Assembly: GCA_016190245.1 (NCBI GenBank) | Contig: JACPQY010000063.1 | Coordinates: forward strand, 9,123-73,122 | Source of the DNA: Nitrospirota bacterium | GTDB taxonomy: Bacteria; JACPQY01 | Length of the DNA stretch: 64,000 nucleotides | Direction: 5' to 3' | In this document: positions 27,187-35,973 of the stretch, in pieces | How positions within the stretch are numbered: the first letter of the stretch is position 1 | How the letters are laid out: each line of letters opens with the position of its first letter | Position numbers and translations under genes: made by a program | Notes under the pieces: generated by a model | Databases searched by the model: none | What the model was told of the DNA's origin: nothing | Seen by the model: the letters and a program-made list of their open reading frames with translations, nothing else

Positions 27187-29508
27187 GTGGAACCCCGATC
27201 CCCTGCCACGCCGTCCTCCGCCTGGCTTGCGCTGACCGGCATCAATCTCCTCATGCTGGTCTTCGGAGTCCAGGGCCTTCACTCGGGCGATTCGGATACA
27301 TTCTACCACCTTGCGGGGGGCCGCTGGATGTTCGAGCACCGGGCCGTCCTCGATCGCGAGGTCTTCTCGTTCACGATCCCGGACCGGCCGTGGCTCAACT
27401 ACTACTGGCTCTTCGAGGCGCTCCTCTACGGCCTGCACCGCCTCGGCGGCTACCCGGCCGTGATCGGGCTTCGCGCGGCCGTCCTCGTCGCCCTCTCCAC
27501 CTCGCTTTTCCTCCTCACCTGGCGGCTCACGCACCGGAGGCTGGGCCTGACCGTCACTTTCACGCTCCTCGCTCTTGGCCTCGTGATGCCCCGTTCGCTC
27601 AACATCCGGCCGCATCTTTTCTCCTACCTGTTTCTTGCCGTCACCTTGCTCTCCCTGGAGTGGATGCGCGGCGGACCCCGGCGTTTCCCCTGGTGGCTCG
27701 TGCCGCTGTGCGCCCTCTGGGCCAACCTGCACGGTGTGGAATACCCCGTCGCCCTCGCGGTCATGGCCTTCGCGGCCGCGGATGCCCTCCGACCCGTCGC
27801 CCGCGAGCAGGTGGCCGATCTCGTCCGACGATGGGACATCATGCGCTGGGTGGCGCTCCCCGCCGCCTGCGCCCTCGCCCTGGCCGCCAACCCCTTCGGC
27901 CTCTCCGTCTTCGAAGCGCCGCGGATTGCCACACGCCGGGAGGTCATGTCCTACATCGGCGAGATGGCGGGTATCCCTTGGTCCGGCCTCTTCAAGCTCG
28001 ACCCGGCCGCTTCCGTTTTCGCCCTCTCCACCATCCATATCGCCCTGCTGCTTGCGCTGGTCGCCCTCCCCGCCTGGTGGCGCGCCCGGGACCTCAGGGC
28101 GCTCGTCACGGTCCCGTTTGCTCTCCTCATGGTTCACGACAAGGTCCGCTTCGTGGCGGAGTTCGGTGTCATCGCGGTGCCCTTCATCGCCTCGGGCTGG
28201 GCCGCTCTCCGGCCCGGCCACGCCGCCCTCCGGTTCCTCACCCCGCTGGTTTTCCTCTACCTCACCGTCGGCTACGCCGCGCCCATAGGGGAACAGTTCC
28301 ATGCCGGGGCCTACGAGATGGTGGACAGGTACGCGTATCCCCTGGGCGCCGTTCGCGCCATCCAGCAGGCCAAGATCACCGGCAACCTCCTGTGCAACCC
28401 CACCTATGCAGGCTACATCAGTTGGATACTTCACCCGGAGGTGAAGACCTCGATGGACATGCGCACCCCCGAGCCCTTTGACGCGCAAACCTACTGGATG
28501 GTCCGGTCGGTCGGCGGCTCCATCCCCCTCGAGAAATTCCGCGAACGCTGGCCCGTTGACATGATGCTCCTCAACCGCGGTTCGTCGATGGCCGCCAAGC
28601 TTGCCGCGGAGGAGAAGCCCGAGTACGTTTTTCTGTACGCCGATCCGTCCTATGACCTGTTCGTGAGGCGCGATCGCATCGAAAACCGCCCCGACCTCGT
28701 ACCACTCAAGGTCATGAAACCCTACGAGGACCCGGCGGAAAACATCAAGAAACTCAGCAAGGAGGAGCGGGACCTCCTGGAGCGGGAGCTGGCGTCGCTC
28801 CTCGCGAGTTGGGATGAGAACACCCTCGCCCATCTCTGGCGAAATCTCCTGTTACTCCAATCAGACCGGCCGCAGGAGGCGCTGACGCTCTCGCTCGACC
28901 TCGAGAAGCGATTCCCCCGCGAGGCCACGTATCCCTACCACACCGGCCTGGCCCACCTCGACCTGGAGGACACCGCCGGCGCGATCGAGGACTTCGAGCG
29001 GGCCGTGCGAATAACCCCGCACTACCTGCCGCCCTATCCCGCGCTGGCCGATGCTCTCTACAAGCGCGGGGAATACGACCGCGGGCTCCGGGTGATGGGG
29101 CGATACCTGCCTCGAAAAGCCTTCGACCTGAACGGCAAGGAGTACTTCCTGCTCGGGAACCTGCGCTACCGCCGGGGGACGTTGGAGGGGGCGGCCGACG
29201 CGTTCGAAAGGGCGCTCTGGCTGGTGGATGAGAAGGATGAGCTGCGCGCCTGGGTCGAGAACAACCTCGGGGGGATCTACGTGGATCTGGGCGAGCCCGA
29301 GCGGGCCCTCCGGCTGCTGGAGACCGCGTCGGGGAGGGTGTCACCCTTCCCCGAGGCCGATTTCAACAAGGCCCGCGCCTTGGCCGGGCTGGGCCGATGG
29401 GACGAAGCACGCGTCCTGCTCGAAGGTCTCCTCGCGGGGGAGGGAGTAAACGAAGAGCTCCAGGAGAAAGCAAAAGCGGAGTTGGGGCGGGGGCCAGGGG
29501 GACCCTGA
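27187..29508 (+). CDS. GT-C-like polytopic membrane protein with C-terminal TPR repeats
   Basis: About 773 residues from GTG 27187; the frame opens at GTG 27148 inside repeat-derived sequence. The N-terminal 420 residues have about ten membrane helices. The first loop, GDSDTFYHLAGGRWMFEHR, has the acidic DSD in the place of the catalytic loop of GT-C glycosyltransferases, and RPHLFSYLFLAV with LWANLHGVEY is a recurrent pattern of this uncharacterised family. From about residue 560 there are four or five TPR-like repeats (YPYHTGLAHLDLEDTAGAIE, FLLGNLRYRRGTLEGAADAF). It precedes the two pilA-like genes on the same strand. A sugar-transfer role is inferred from fold-level resemblance only. Confidence 0.65.
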   Translation: MEPRSPATPSSAWLALTGINLLMLVFGVQGLHSGDSDTFYHLAGGRWMFEHRAVLDREVFSFTIPDRPWLNYYWLFEALLYGLHRLGGYPAVIGLRAAVLVALSTSLFLLTWRLTHRRLGLTVTFTLLALGLVMPRSLNIRPHLFSYLFLAVTLLSLEWMRGGPRRFPWWLVPLCALWANLHGVEYPVALAVMAFAAADALRPVAREQVADLVRRWDIMRWVALPAACALALAANPFGLSVFEAPRIATRREVMSYIGEMAGIPWSGLFKLDPAASVFALSTIHIALLLALVALPAWWRARDLRALVTVPFALLMVHDKVRFVAEFGVIAVPFIASGWAALRPGHAALRFLTPLVFLYLTVGYAAPIGEQFHAGAYEMVDRYAYPLGAVRAIQQAKITGNLLCNPTYAGYISWILHPEVKTSMDMRTPEPFDAQTYWMVRSVGGSIPLEKFRERWPVDMMLLNRGSSMAAKLAAEEKPEYVFLYADPSYDLFVRRDRIENRPDLVPLKVMKPYEDPAENIKKLSKEERDLLERELASLLASWDENTLAHLWRNLLLLQSDRPQEALTLSLDLEKRFPREATYPYHTGLAHLDLEDTAGAIEDFERAVRITPHYLPPYPALADALYKRGEYDRGLRVMGRYLPRKAFDLNGKEYFLLGNLRYRRGTLEGAADAFERALWLVDEKDELRAWVENNLGGIYVDLGEPERALRLLETASGRVSPFPEADFNKARALAGLGRWDEARVLLEGLLAGEGVNEELQEKAKAELGRGPGGP

Positions 29509-29638
29509 GCCACCCGACAAGCGGAACGGTCCGCGAACGCGCCGGAGCGCTTGACAGCCTCGGAACCCTGTGCCAGCATTTGCGATGAGAAGAAAGTCGG
29601 TCAGTTGGGAAACCCTATGCATTGGGGGAGGTGTTCAA

Positions 29639-30175
29639 ATGGAGTCGATGTGGGTGTTGGGTAGTAAGGTTCGGGCGTCCGCTCTGAAGGCGCGGGCGCG
29701 GGTCTTCGAATCGGAGCGGCGGGCGAAGGCTGGGTTCACGTTGATCGAGCTGCTTGTGGTCGTCGCCATCCTGGGCACGCTCATGGCCATCGCCATTCCG
29801 AACTACCTCGGCTACAAAGAGAGAGCGAGACGCAATGCCACCATCGGCAACGCCGACCAGGCGGTCAAGTGGGTCACCGGCTGCCTCGACGCCCAGCGCG
29901 AGCTGGCGCGGCTGGACTACACGTGCGACGGCGTCATCGACAGCTACGTGGCGACGAATTGCGTCACCGCCTATATCAACGGCATCGATTGCGGCAACAA
30001 CGTCAAGAACCCCTATAACTCGTCGCAAAACGCCTTCGCGTCGGCCAACAACAACGTTCCCGGCATCGTATCCATGGTGGGGAACGGCAACGTGGGGCCG
30101 GTCACGGTCGTTTGGACGTACAAGAACGACACCGGCGGCAACCAGACCGACGTAAGTTCGGCATCGGCCGACTAG
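29639..30175 (+). CDS. PilA-like major prepilin, copy 1
   Basis: 178 residues from ATG 29639, chosen because GGGGGAGG lies just upstream. The leader is long (32 residues, containing SALKARARVFES) and ends AKAG before [20 protein letters not shown], the conserved pilin helix with +5 glutamate. [20 protein letters not shown] follows, as in PilA. Cysteine pairs lie at [17 protein letters not shown] and [13 protein letters not shown]. The gene at 30607 encodes an almost identical mature pilin. It is 130 bases after the GT-C/TPR gene; TTGACA (29551) with CAGCAT 17 bases on is only a weak promoter candidate. Confidence 0.9.
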   Translation: MESMWVLGSKVRASALKARARVFESERRAKAGFTLIELLVVVAILGTLMAIAIPNYLGYKERARRNATIGNADQAVKWVTGCLDAQRELARLDYTCDGVIDSYVATNCVTAYINGIDCGNNVKNPYNSSQNAFASANNNVPGIVSMVGNGNVGPVTVVWTYKNDTGGNQTDVSSASAD

Positions 30176-30606
30176 CCTGACCCTCGCCCACTCTTTCGGC
30201 GCCCGGCCTCGATTGGAGGCGGGTGTGGGCGCGGCCCGTGCCGCAGGCGGCCGTCACTCAGGCTGTGCGGGCCGCCTGCGGGCGGCAGGAGGCCCCTGCG
30301 CGGAGGAGTGAGTCTCGCGACCAAGGTGGTCCGGCGATTGACAACCCCTACACCAATGTGTCAAGGTGGGGAGGCTGTGGGGAGAAGTAGACAACTTGCA
30401 TCATGGGGGGGTGCCTTCCCCCGTAGCGCCCGATTTTGCATCGGGCGAAAACCGTCCGGCGTAAAGCCGGACGCTGCGAAGATATTCACCGGATCGGTGC
30501 CCCCCCCCGCGAGGCGCAACACCTGTTGTCTACGGATTAAGGGCTGTGGGGAGAAGGGTCGGAAGGATGGTCGCCTGGTATGACTAGCACCGGGGGAGGT
30601 GATCGA
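30176..30606. other. 431-base region between the two pilA-like genes
   Basis: No gene is evident. The region contains a GTAG repeat pair (30423-30478), a GC-rich palindromic stretch near 30245-30295 (GCCGCCTGCGGGCGGC), and a direct repeat GGCTGTGGGGAGAAG at about 30374 and 30542. A TTGACA at 30338 lacks a fitting -10. I found no TGGCAC-N5-TTGC sigma54 element. Confidence 0.6.
30423..30478. repeat. GTAG-headed inverted REP pair, partly decayed
   Basis: Plus unit: GTAG (30423), stem CGCCCGAT, loop TTTGC, stem ATCGGGCG. Minus unit: stem GTCCGGC, loop TTTAC, stem GCCGGAC, with head GCAG where GTAG is expected. Confidence 0.8.
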
Positions 30607-31143
30607 ATGGGAGCGATGCGGGTGGTTGGCAGCGGAATTCGTCTATCAGCCCTGAAGGCACGGTGTCGGGTCTTCGAATCGGGGCGGACGGGCAGGGGCG
30701 GCTTCACGTTGATCGAGTTGCTTGTGGTCGTCGCCATCCTGGGCACGCTCATGGCCATCGCCATTCCGAACTACCTCGGCTACAAAGAGAGAGCGAGACG
30801 CAATGCCACCATAGGGAACGCGGACCAAGCCTTGAAGTGGATCACCGGCTGCCTCGACGCCCAGCGCGAATTGGCACGTATCGACTACACGTGCGACGGC
30901 GTCATCGACAGCTACGTGGCGACGAATTGCGTCACCGCCTATATCAACGGCCTCGATTGCGGCAACAACGTCAAGAACCCCTATAACTCGTCGCAAAACG
31001 CCTTCGCGTCGGCAAACAACAACGTCCCCGGCCTGGTCTCCTTTGTGGGGAACGGCAACGTGGGGCCGGTCACCATCGTTTGGACGTACAAGAACGACAC
31101 GGGTGGCAATGAGACGAAAGTGAGCTCTGCGTCGGCCGACTGA
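30607..31143 (+). CDS. PilA-like major prepilin, copy 2
   Basis: 178 residues from ATG 30607, with GGGGGAGG upstream as in copy 1. It has the same 32-residue leader layout ([13 protein letters not shown]) and the same [20 protein letters not shown] helix. The mature sequence differs from copy 1 at only a handful of positions, such as QALKWI for QAVKWV, ARIDYT for ARLDYT and LVSFVG for IVSMVG. Long blocks are identical at the DNA level, for example the block from the helix codons through RRNATI. This points to recent duplication or gene conversion. The leader and the extreme C-terminus differ more. It probably encodes an alternative or co-assembled pilus subunit. Confidence 0.9.
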   Translation: MGAMRVVGSGIRLSALKARCRVFESGRTGRGGFTLIELLVVVAILGTLMAIAIPNYLGYKERARRNATIGNADQALKWITGCLDAQRELARIDYTCDGVIDSYVATNCVTAYINGLDCGNNVKNPYNSSQNAFASANNNVPGLVSFVGNGNVGPVTIVWTYKNDTGGNETKVSSASAD

Positions 31144-31182
31144 ACTGACTGCGGCAGACCTGCGGGCGCAGTCGCAGGGTTT

Positions 31183-31836
31183 CTATTCGGTCTCGCGGAC
31201 GATCATCCCGCGGATGCCCTGCTCGGCGGCCAGCCGCCGGTATGTGGCCTGGGCGTCCGACTCGCCTGAATAGCGTCCAACGCGAACCCGGTACCACGTC
31301 CCTCCCCTGAGTTGCGCCGCCACCACGAAGGCATCCAGGCCCTTGGCCTTCAGTGACTTGGCCATCCGTTCCGCGGACGCGCGGTCCTGGAAGGCGCCCA
31401 CCTGCACGGCATAGTGAGCGCCGCTGGAGACGGGCGCGGGGCGAGCCGGGGGGATCACCCGGGCCTGGGGTCTGGCGACCGGAGGGGGTGGGGGGGGCGG
31501 AGCTGCCGGCGCCACGGCCGGGGCGGTCGGTTCGGGCTGAACGGGAACCGGCGGGGCTGGCGGACGCTCGGACGGTGTCGGCGCCGCTGCGGACTCCCCG
31601 GCCAAGTTGGGAGGTTCACTCTCTGCCGAGGGAGGCTCTTGAAGGGCCGCTTCGAAGTCCTGCGAGACCGCGGGCGTGGGGGCCTTCCCCTGCCGCTTGA
31701 CGATGAGGTTTCCCACAAGAACACCTGAGAAAAAGACGACGACCACGAAGAGTGCCGCCACACCCAGTAGAAGAGCAAACTGCCTGGAGTCTGCGGAGAA
31801 CTCGTAGCGGGTCGTCCCGCGGCGGAGATCCGTCAT
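31183..31836 (-). CDS. SPOR-domain membrane protein
   Basis: 217 residues. One membrane helix (about residues 20-45, ALLLGVAALFVVVVFFSGVL) is followed by a long Pro/Ala/Glu linker and a C-terminal SPOR domain of about 75 residues (YAVQVGAFQDRASAERMAKS, then TWYRVRVGRYSG). SPOR domains bind denuded septal peptidoglycan, so the protein likely acts in cell division or envelope maintenance from the periplasmic side. It lies 36 bases after argS on the same strand; argS next to a SPOR gene is a frequent arrangement in deltaproteobacteria. Confidence 0.9.
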   Translation of the reverse strand: MTDLRRGTTRYEFSADSRQFALLLGVAALFVVVVFFSGVLVGNLIVKRQGKAPTPAVSQDFEAALQEPPSAESEPPNLAGESAAAPTPSERPPAPPVPVQPEPTAPAVAPAAPPPPPPPVARPQARVIPPARPAPVSSGAHYAVQVGAFQDRASAERMAKSLKAKGLDAFVVAAQLRGGTWYRVRVGRYSGESDAQATYRRLAAEQGIRGMIVRETE

Positions 31837-31872
31837 GGGCGAGACTCTAGCATAGGCGGGGCGACGTGTGAA

Positions 31873-33552
31873 TCACATTTTGTCCGGCGCGGAGACGCCG
31901 ATGAGGTCGAGGCCGCGGCGGACCACGGTGCCGAAGACGCGGCACAAAACCAGCCTCCCCAGCGAGGCGGCGCGGTCCTCAGTAACGATGCGCTGCAGGT
32001 TGTAGTACTGGTGGAAGAGGCGGACCAACTCGATGAGATAGAACGGGATACGGTGGGGTTCGCGGGCGCGCGCCGCGCCGGCCACGACCCAGGGGAAGTA
32101 CGTGGCCTGACGGATCAGCTCCAGTTCCTCCTCCAATTGCAAGGTCTCGAGGTGACGCGGCTCCGCTTCGTTGAGCACCAATCCCTTTTCGCCGGCATGG
32201 GCCATCAGGCTGGCCACGCGGGCGTGGGCATACTGAACATAGTAGACGGGGTTCTTCTCAGACTGCGTGCGCGCGAGATCGAGATCGAAATCGAGGTGGC
32301 TGGACGGCTCGCGCATCAGGTAGAAGAAACGGGCAACGTCCGGTCCTACCTCGTCCAGGATCTCCCTGAGGGTCACGTAGGTGCCCTTGCGCTTGGACAT
32401 CTCGACACGCTGTCCATCCCTCAGGAGCGAGACCATCTGGACGAGGATCACGTCGAGCCGACGCGGGTCCGCGTCCAGCGCGGCCAGCGCCCCGCGGACC
32501 CGGGGGATGTAGCCGTGGTGGTCCGCGCCCCAGATGTTGATCAGCGCGTCCCAACCGCCCGCCGCCTTGAGGGCGTGGTAGGCCGCATCGGAGGCGAAAT
32601 AAGTCGGTGCGCCGGTCTCGCGAACGAGGACGCGATCCTTCTCGTCTCCGAATTGGGTGGAGCGGAACCAGAGTGCGCCTTCGTTCTCGTACGCGAGTCC
32701 GCGTTCCTTGAGTTTCTCGATCGTGCCCTCGATCTTTCCCTCGGCCTTGAGCCGGCTCTCGTGGAACCACGAGTGGAACCCCACCCGGAAATCGGCAAGG
32801 TCGTGGCGGATGGCTTCGAGCATGCGCCCGGCGAGGAAGGGCGATACCTGATCCACGAAGGACGGCCAGGGCAAGTCCGCGCCTCTCAATTCATCAATCC
32901 GTCGGGCCATGGACGGCTCGCCCTTCAGCACCTCTGCCAAGGAATCGACGTACTCGCCCGCGTACATCTCGCCGTCCTCCCTCTGTGCCATGCCCTTTGC
33001 TTCGGCCACGCCCAGTGCCTTGGCCACCGAGGCGCACAGGGTCTCCATCTGCCCACCGACGTCGTTTACGTAGTATTCGGTGCGGACCTCCGCGCCGGCC
33101 TCGGCCAACGCCCGGCCCAGGGCATCGCCGATGGCGGCGTTGCGACCGTGCCCCACATGGAGCGGGCCCGTGGGGTTGGCGCTGACAAACTCCAGGAGGA
33201 CGCGCCGGCCGGCCAACGTCTCGGTGTGGCCAACACGATCTCCCTGTGCGTAGGCGCGCCACAGCTCCTGGTGCCAGGCCTTCCGAGGCAGTCGCAGGTT
33301 GAGGAAACCCGCACCGGCGATTTCGGCCTTCTCGGCGCCGATCCTGCGGGACACCCCCTCGGCGAGTTTGGAGGCGACTTCGCGCGGGTTCTTGCGCGCA
33401 GCCTTGGCGAGATGAAACGCGGCGTTGGACGACCAATCGCCGAACTTGCGGTCGCGACTCAGATCGACCAGATCGAGAGGGTCCGCTTCGGGGCGCGGGA
33501 AACCCGCCTCCTCGATGGCCTCGATCAGCGCAGCGGCGAGTTTGTCCTTCAC
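31873..33552 (-). CDS. argS: Arginine--tRNA ligase
   Basis: 559 residues, normal for class Ia ArgRS. The frame is open upstream to 34116, but that part is the wrong frame of recO, so I chose GTG 33552. The N-terminal additional domain is followed by SANPTGPLHVGHGRNA, with the HIGH-type motif HVGH at residues 132-135. VEMSKRKGTYVT, near residue 370, stands for the KMSKS loop. A C-terminal anticodon-binding helical domain ends the protein. It charges tRNA-Arg in the cytoplasm. It follows recO after 22 bases, so the two are probably co-transcribed. Confidence 0.95.
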   Translation of the reverse strand: MKDKLAAALIEAIEEAGFPRPEADPLDLVDLSRDRKFGDWSSNAAFHLAKAARKNPREVASKLAEGVSRRIGAEKAEIAGAGFLNLRLPRKAWHQELWRAYAQGDRVGHTETLAGRRVLLEFVSANPTGPLHVGHGRNAAIGDALGRALAEAGAEVRTEYYVNDVGGQMETLCASVAKALGVAEAKGMAQREDGEMYAGEYVDSLAEVLKGEPSMARRIDELRGADLPWPSFVDQVSPFLAGRMLEAIRHDLADFRVGFHSWFHESRLKAEGKIEGTIEKLKERGLAYENEGALWFRSTQFGDEKDRVLVRETGAPTYFASDAAYHALKAAGGWDALINIWGADHHGYIPRVRGALAALDADPRRLDVILVQMVSLLRDGQRVEMSKRKGTYVTLREILDEVGPDVARFFYLMREPSSHLDFDLDLARTQSEKNPVYYVQYAHARVASLMAHAGEKGLVLNEAEPRHLETLQLEEELELIRQATYFPWVVAGAARAREPHRIPFYLIELVRLFHQYYNLQRIVTEDRAASLGRLVLCRVFGTVVRRGLDLIGVSAPDKM

Positions 33553-33574
33553 GGCGATGGCTCGACGAAAAAGG

Positions 33575-34345
33575 TCAGGCGTCGATGAGCCGCTGCCACC
33601 AGCGCCACGAGGCCGGCTGGACGTCCAAGTGGTATTGGGTGAACCGATGCAGGAAGTGCCGGAGGGCGGGCCAGTCCGCCGCGGCGGACCAATCCTCCAG
33701 GGCATGGTCGGTGGGGCGGCGGTCGCCTTGCGCGCGTATCTCGACGAGAGAACGCACGGCCCGGCCGGGGAGGCGCAGGTTGACCTCCGCCGAGGGTACG
33801 CAGGCCGGGCAGAGAACACCCCCGGCGCGGTAGCTGATGGCGACTTCGGCGGCAACGGCCAGCGGCGCGTGGCACAAGGCACAGGCGTCCAACTTGGGAC
33901 GGTAGCCGAGGGCCTGCTGGTACCGCAAAAGAAACTCGGCCAGGGTGCGGGGCATGGGACCGTCCGATGCGACTCGATCCAAGGCCTGCACGAAGGCTTC
34001 GTAGAGCTCGATGAGCCGCACCCCCGGCTTGGTCCCACGCCACACCAGCTCTCCCATGTAGTACGCGATGGCGACGCGATCGAGGCTCGAACGAAGTCCC
34101 AGTCCGAAATCCACAAGGGACGCCCCGGCCAGAAGGGGAATCGCGTTCGCGCGCCTCGTTTCGATCAGCACGTTGAGTCTCGCCAGCGTGTCCAGGATCC
34201 CGCCGAAGCGTTTCCGGCTCCGGCGGGCCCCTTTTGCGATGGTGGTGAGGACGCCCAAGTCCCGCGTGAAGAGACCCACCAGCAGATCGCTCTCGCCAAA
34301 GGGGGTCCTGCGGAGTACGACGGCTTCCGTGGCGATGGATTTCAT
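33575..34345 (-). CDS. recO: DNA repair protein RecO
   Basis: 256 residues. The N-terminal OB-fold is recognisable (TEAVVLRRTPFGESDLLVGL, KGARRSRKRFGG), followed by a helical part and a zinc site CALCH with a second pair CPAC. RecO loads RecA with RecR in gap repair. ATG 34345 overlaps the stop of mtaB by four bases (ATGA), so translation is coupled. Near the C-terminus the coding sequence contains the palindrome GTCCGCCGCGGCGGAC (33674-33689), which recurs elsewhere in the window. Confidence 0.93.
   Translation of the reverse strand: MKSIATEAVVLRRTPFGESDLLVGLFTRDLGVLTTIAKGARRSRKRFGGILDTLARLNVLIETRRANAIPLLAGASLVDFGLGLRSSLDRVAIAYYMGELVWRGTKPGVRLIELYEAFVQALDRVASDGPMPRTLAEFLLRYQQALGYRPKLDACALCHAPLAVAAEVAISYRAGGVLCPACVPSAEVNLRLPGRAVRSLVEIRAQGDRRPTDHALEDWSAAADWPALRHFLHRFTQYHLDVQPASWRWWQRLIDA
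33674..33689. repeat. 16-base palindrome GTCCGCC-GC-GGCGGAC inside recO
   Basis: Identical to 9049-9064 and one base different from 35885-35900, 46911-46926 and 48309-48324. Here it encodes part of the RecO C-terminus (EDWSAAADW). Confidence 0.75.
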
Positions 34346-35973
34346 GACATCGCGTGTGGGCGCTCCGTGCCGGAGGCGGCCTCACCCCCCTCCCCTGCCC
34401 CGATGAGCATTCCCCTCAGACGAGAGCCTTCGATGGCGTCCGCGCGAAGGCGAACCACGGTTCCCCGCGGTCGCCCATCGGCCCTAAACACCATTCGGAC
34501 GTAGTCGCGGGTGGTGGCGGTCCACTCGCCGGGGTCCCGGTGCGACGGGGCCTCGGCGATCGCCTCGAAAACGCCGCCGACATGCCCCGCCAAGAACTTG
34601 TCCCTCCGGGTTCGGGAAAGATCGAGAAGCCTTCCCGCGCGGCGCCGCTTCGCCGCCTCGCCCACGTGGTCCGGCAGGCGTGAGGCGCGCGTGTGCGGGC
34701 GCGGCGAATACGGAAACACGTGAAGATAGGTGAAGGGGAAAAACTCGATGAAGCGCAGCGTCCGCTCGAACGCGTCCTCGGTCTCGCCGGGGAAACCCAC
34801 GAGGACGTCGGCTCCGAGGTTGAGGCTCGGCATGCGCTCGCACAGGGCGGAAATCCGGGCCCGCATCGCCTCCACGGTGTAGGGTCGGCGCATGATGCGC
34901 AACACCTCGGGATCGGCGCTCTGAACGGCGACGTGGAAGTGGGGGCAGATTTTCTTTGACCCGGCCACCACCTGAAGGAGATCGTCGGTCAAGGCGCTCG
35001 GATCGAGCGAGCTGAGACGAAGCCGGACTCCGTCGTCCTCGGCACAGAGGGTCTCGAGCAGGCGCGAGAACGGGACCGGCGGATCGAGATCCCTGCCGTA
35101 GGCGGCCAGATGGACGCCGGAGAGGACAACTTCCCGCGCGCCGCCGCGAACAAGTGCCCGGTAGGCGGCCACGGCCTCGGCCGGGGGCAGGCTGCGGGAG
35201 CGGCCGCGCGTGAAGGGGATCACGCAGAAGGAGCAGCATTGATCGCAGCCGTCGTGAACCTTGAGAACGGGCCGGGCGCGATCTTGAACGTCAGTGGGCG
35301 CGGCCCCGTATGCAGCCCCGAATCCCATTCGGGGCCATGCACGGGGCGCGGCCGTGGAAGCGGCTGGGGACGCACCCTGAAGGGTGCGGCTACGGGCTGA
35401 GAGGATCGGACCGTGGTAGCCGCAGGCTTCCCCCCTGTGCCGCGTCGGCGGGCAGGCAGCCTGCGTCTCGAGTGCGCCCGGACGGGCGAGCAGACCGGAC
35501 AGGACTTCCGCCAGGCGACCGGTCTCCCTCGCGCCCACCACCAGATCCGCCCCCTCCGCCCGGAGCTGTTTCGCCGCCATCTGTGCATAGCACCCCGTGG
35601 CCAGAACGAACGCCGAGGGGTTCCACGATTTCACGCGGCGGATCCAGGCACGCGCATCGAAGTCCGCTTGCGCGGTGACCGTGCAGGTATTCACGACGTA
35701 CACGTCGGCCTCGGTGCGGCCCTGCATCGGCCGGTAGGCAAGGCCGGCCTCCTCGAGTTGGCGGCGCACGGCCTGTCCGTCGGCATAGTTGACGCGGCAG
35801 CCAAGGGAGATGAGAGAGAAGGTGCCCGCGAGCCGGCACCCGCGCAAGTCCTGTGCTGCATCGAGCTTGCTTCTCCGCCGGCTGGTCCGCCACGGCGGAC
35901 TGGCGGATCGCCATGACACCCCTTCTGTCATCGCGAGGGCCAAGGCGTCCGGTGGTGTCATCCTCGGATCCAT
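34342..35973 (-). CDS. mtaB: tRNA threonylcarbamoyladenosine methylthiotransferase MtaB
   Basis: About 543 residues, roughly 100 longer than usual. The start is ATG 35973 or ATG 35961; the latter overlaps the mnmA stop as ATGA. The UPF0004 domain (FSLISLGCRVNYADGQAV, NTCTVTAQADFDAR, ATGCYAQ) is followed by the radical-SAM motif CDQCCSFC and a C-terminal TRAM-like domain. It adds the methylthio group of ms2t6A37 in tRNA. Two segments are foreign-looking. The N-terminal 50 residues include WRSASPPWRTS, encoded by a palindromic repeat. A stretch of about 65 residues before the radical-SAM motif is encoded by REP-like hairpins at 35310-35460. Catalytic motifs are intact. Confidence 0.9.
   Translation of the reverse strand: MDPRMTPPDALALAMTEGVSWRSASPPWRTSRRRSKLDAAQDLRGCRLAGTFSLISLGCRVNYADGQAVRRQLEEAGLAYRPMQGRTEADVYVVNTCTVTAQADFDARAWIRRVKSWNPSAFVLATGCYAQMAAKQLRAEGADLVVGARETGRLAEVLSGLLARPGALETQAACPPTRHRGEACGYHGPILSARSRTLQGASPAASTAAPRAWPRMGFGAAYGAAPTDVQDRARPVLKVHDGCDQCCSFCVIPFTRGRSRSLPPAEAVAAYRALVRGGAREVVLSGVHLAAYGRDLDPPVPFSRLLETLCAEDDGVRLRLSSLDPSALTDDLLQVVAGSKKICPHFHVAVQSADPEVLRIMRRPYTVEAMRARISALCERMPSLNLGADVLVGFPGETEDAFERTLRFIEFFPFTYLHVFPYSPRPHTRASRLPDHVGEAAKRRRAGRLLDLSRTRRDKFLAGHVGGVFEAIAEAPSHRDPGEWTATTRDYVRMVFRADGRPRGTVVRLRADAIEGSRLRGMLIGAGEGGEAASGTERPHAMS
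35310..35460. repeat. REP-like hairpin cluster in frame inside mtaB
   Basis: The cluster contains CCCCGAAT-ccc-ATTCGGGG near 35315-35335. A minus-strand unit has GTAG (35393 to 35390), then CCG and stem CACCC-TTCA-GGGTG. A plus-strand unit has GTAG (35416) with CCGCAGGCTTC. Heads face each other here, unlike the other pairs. The segment keeps mtaB open and falls between the UPF0004 and radical-SAM domains. Confidence 0.75.
35885..35900. repeat. 16-base palindrome GTCCGCC-AC-GGCGGAC inside the mtaB N-terminus
   Basis: Same family as the palindromes at 9049, 33674, 46911 and 48309. It encodes part of the atypical N-terminal extension of MtaB. Confidence 0.75.

Noticed and set aside
29551-29579. 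Promoter TTGACA-17-CAGCAT, or a sigma54 promoter, before pilA copy 1
   Set aside because: The -10 is poor and no TGGCAC-N5-TTGC element is found, so I did not list it as a feature.
33553-34116. N-terminal extension of argS by 188 residues
   Set aside because: It lies inside recO in another frame; ArgS is full length from GTG 33552.
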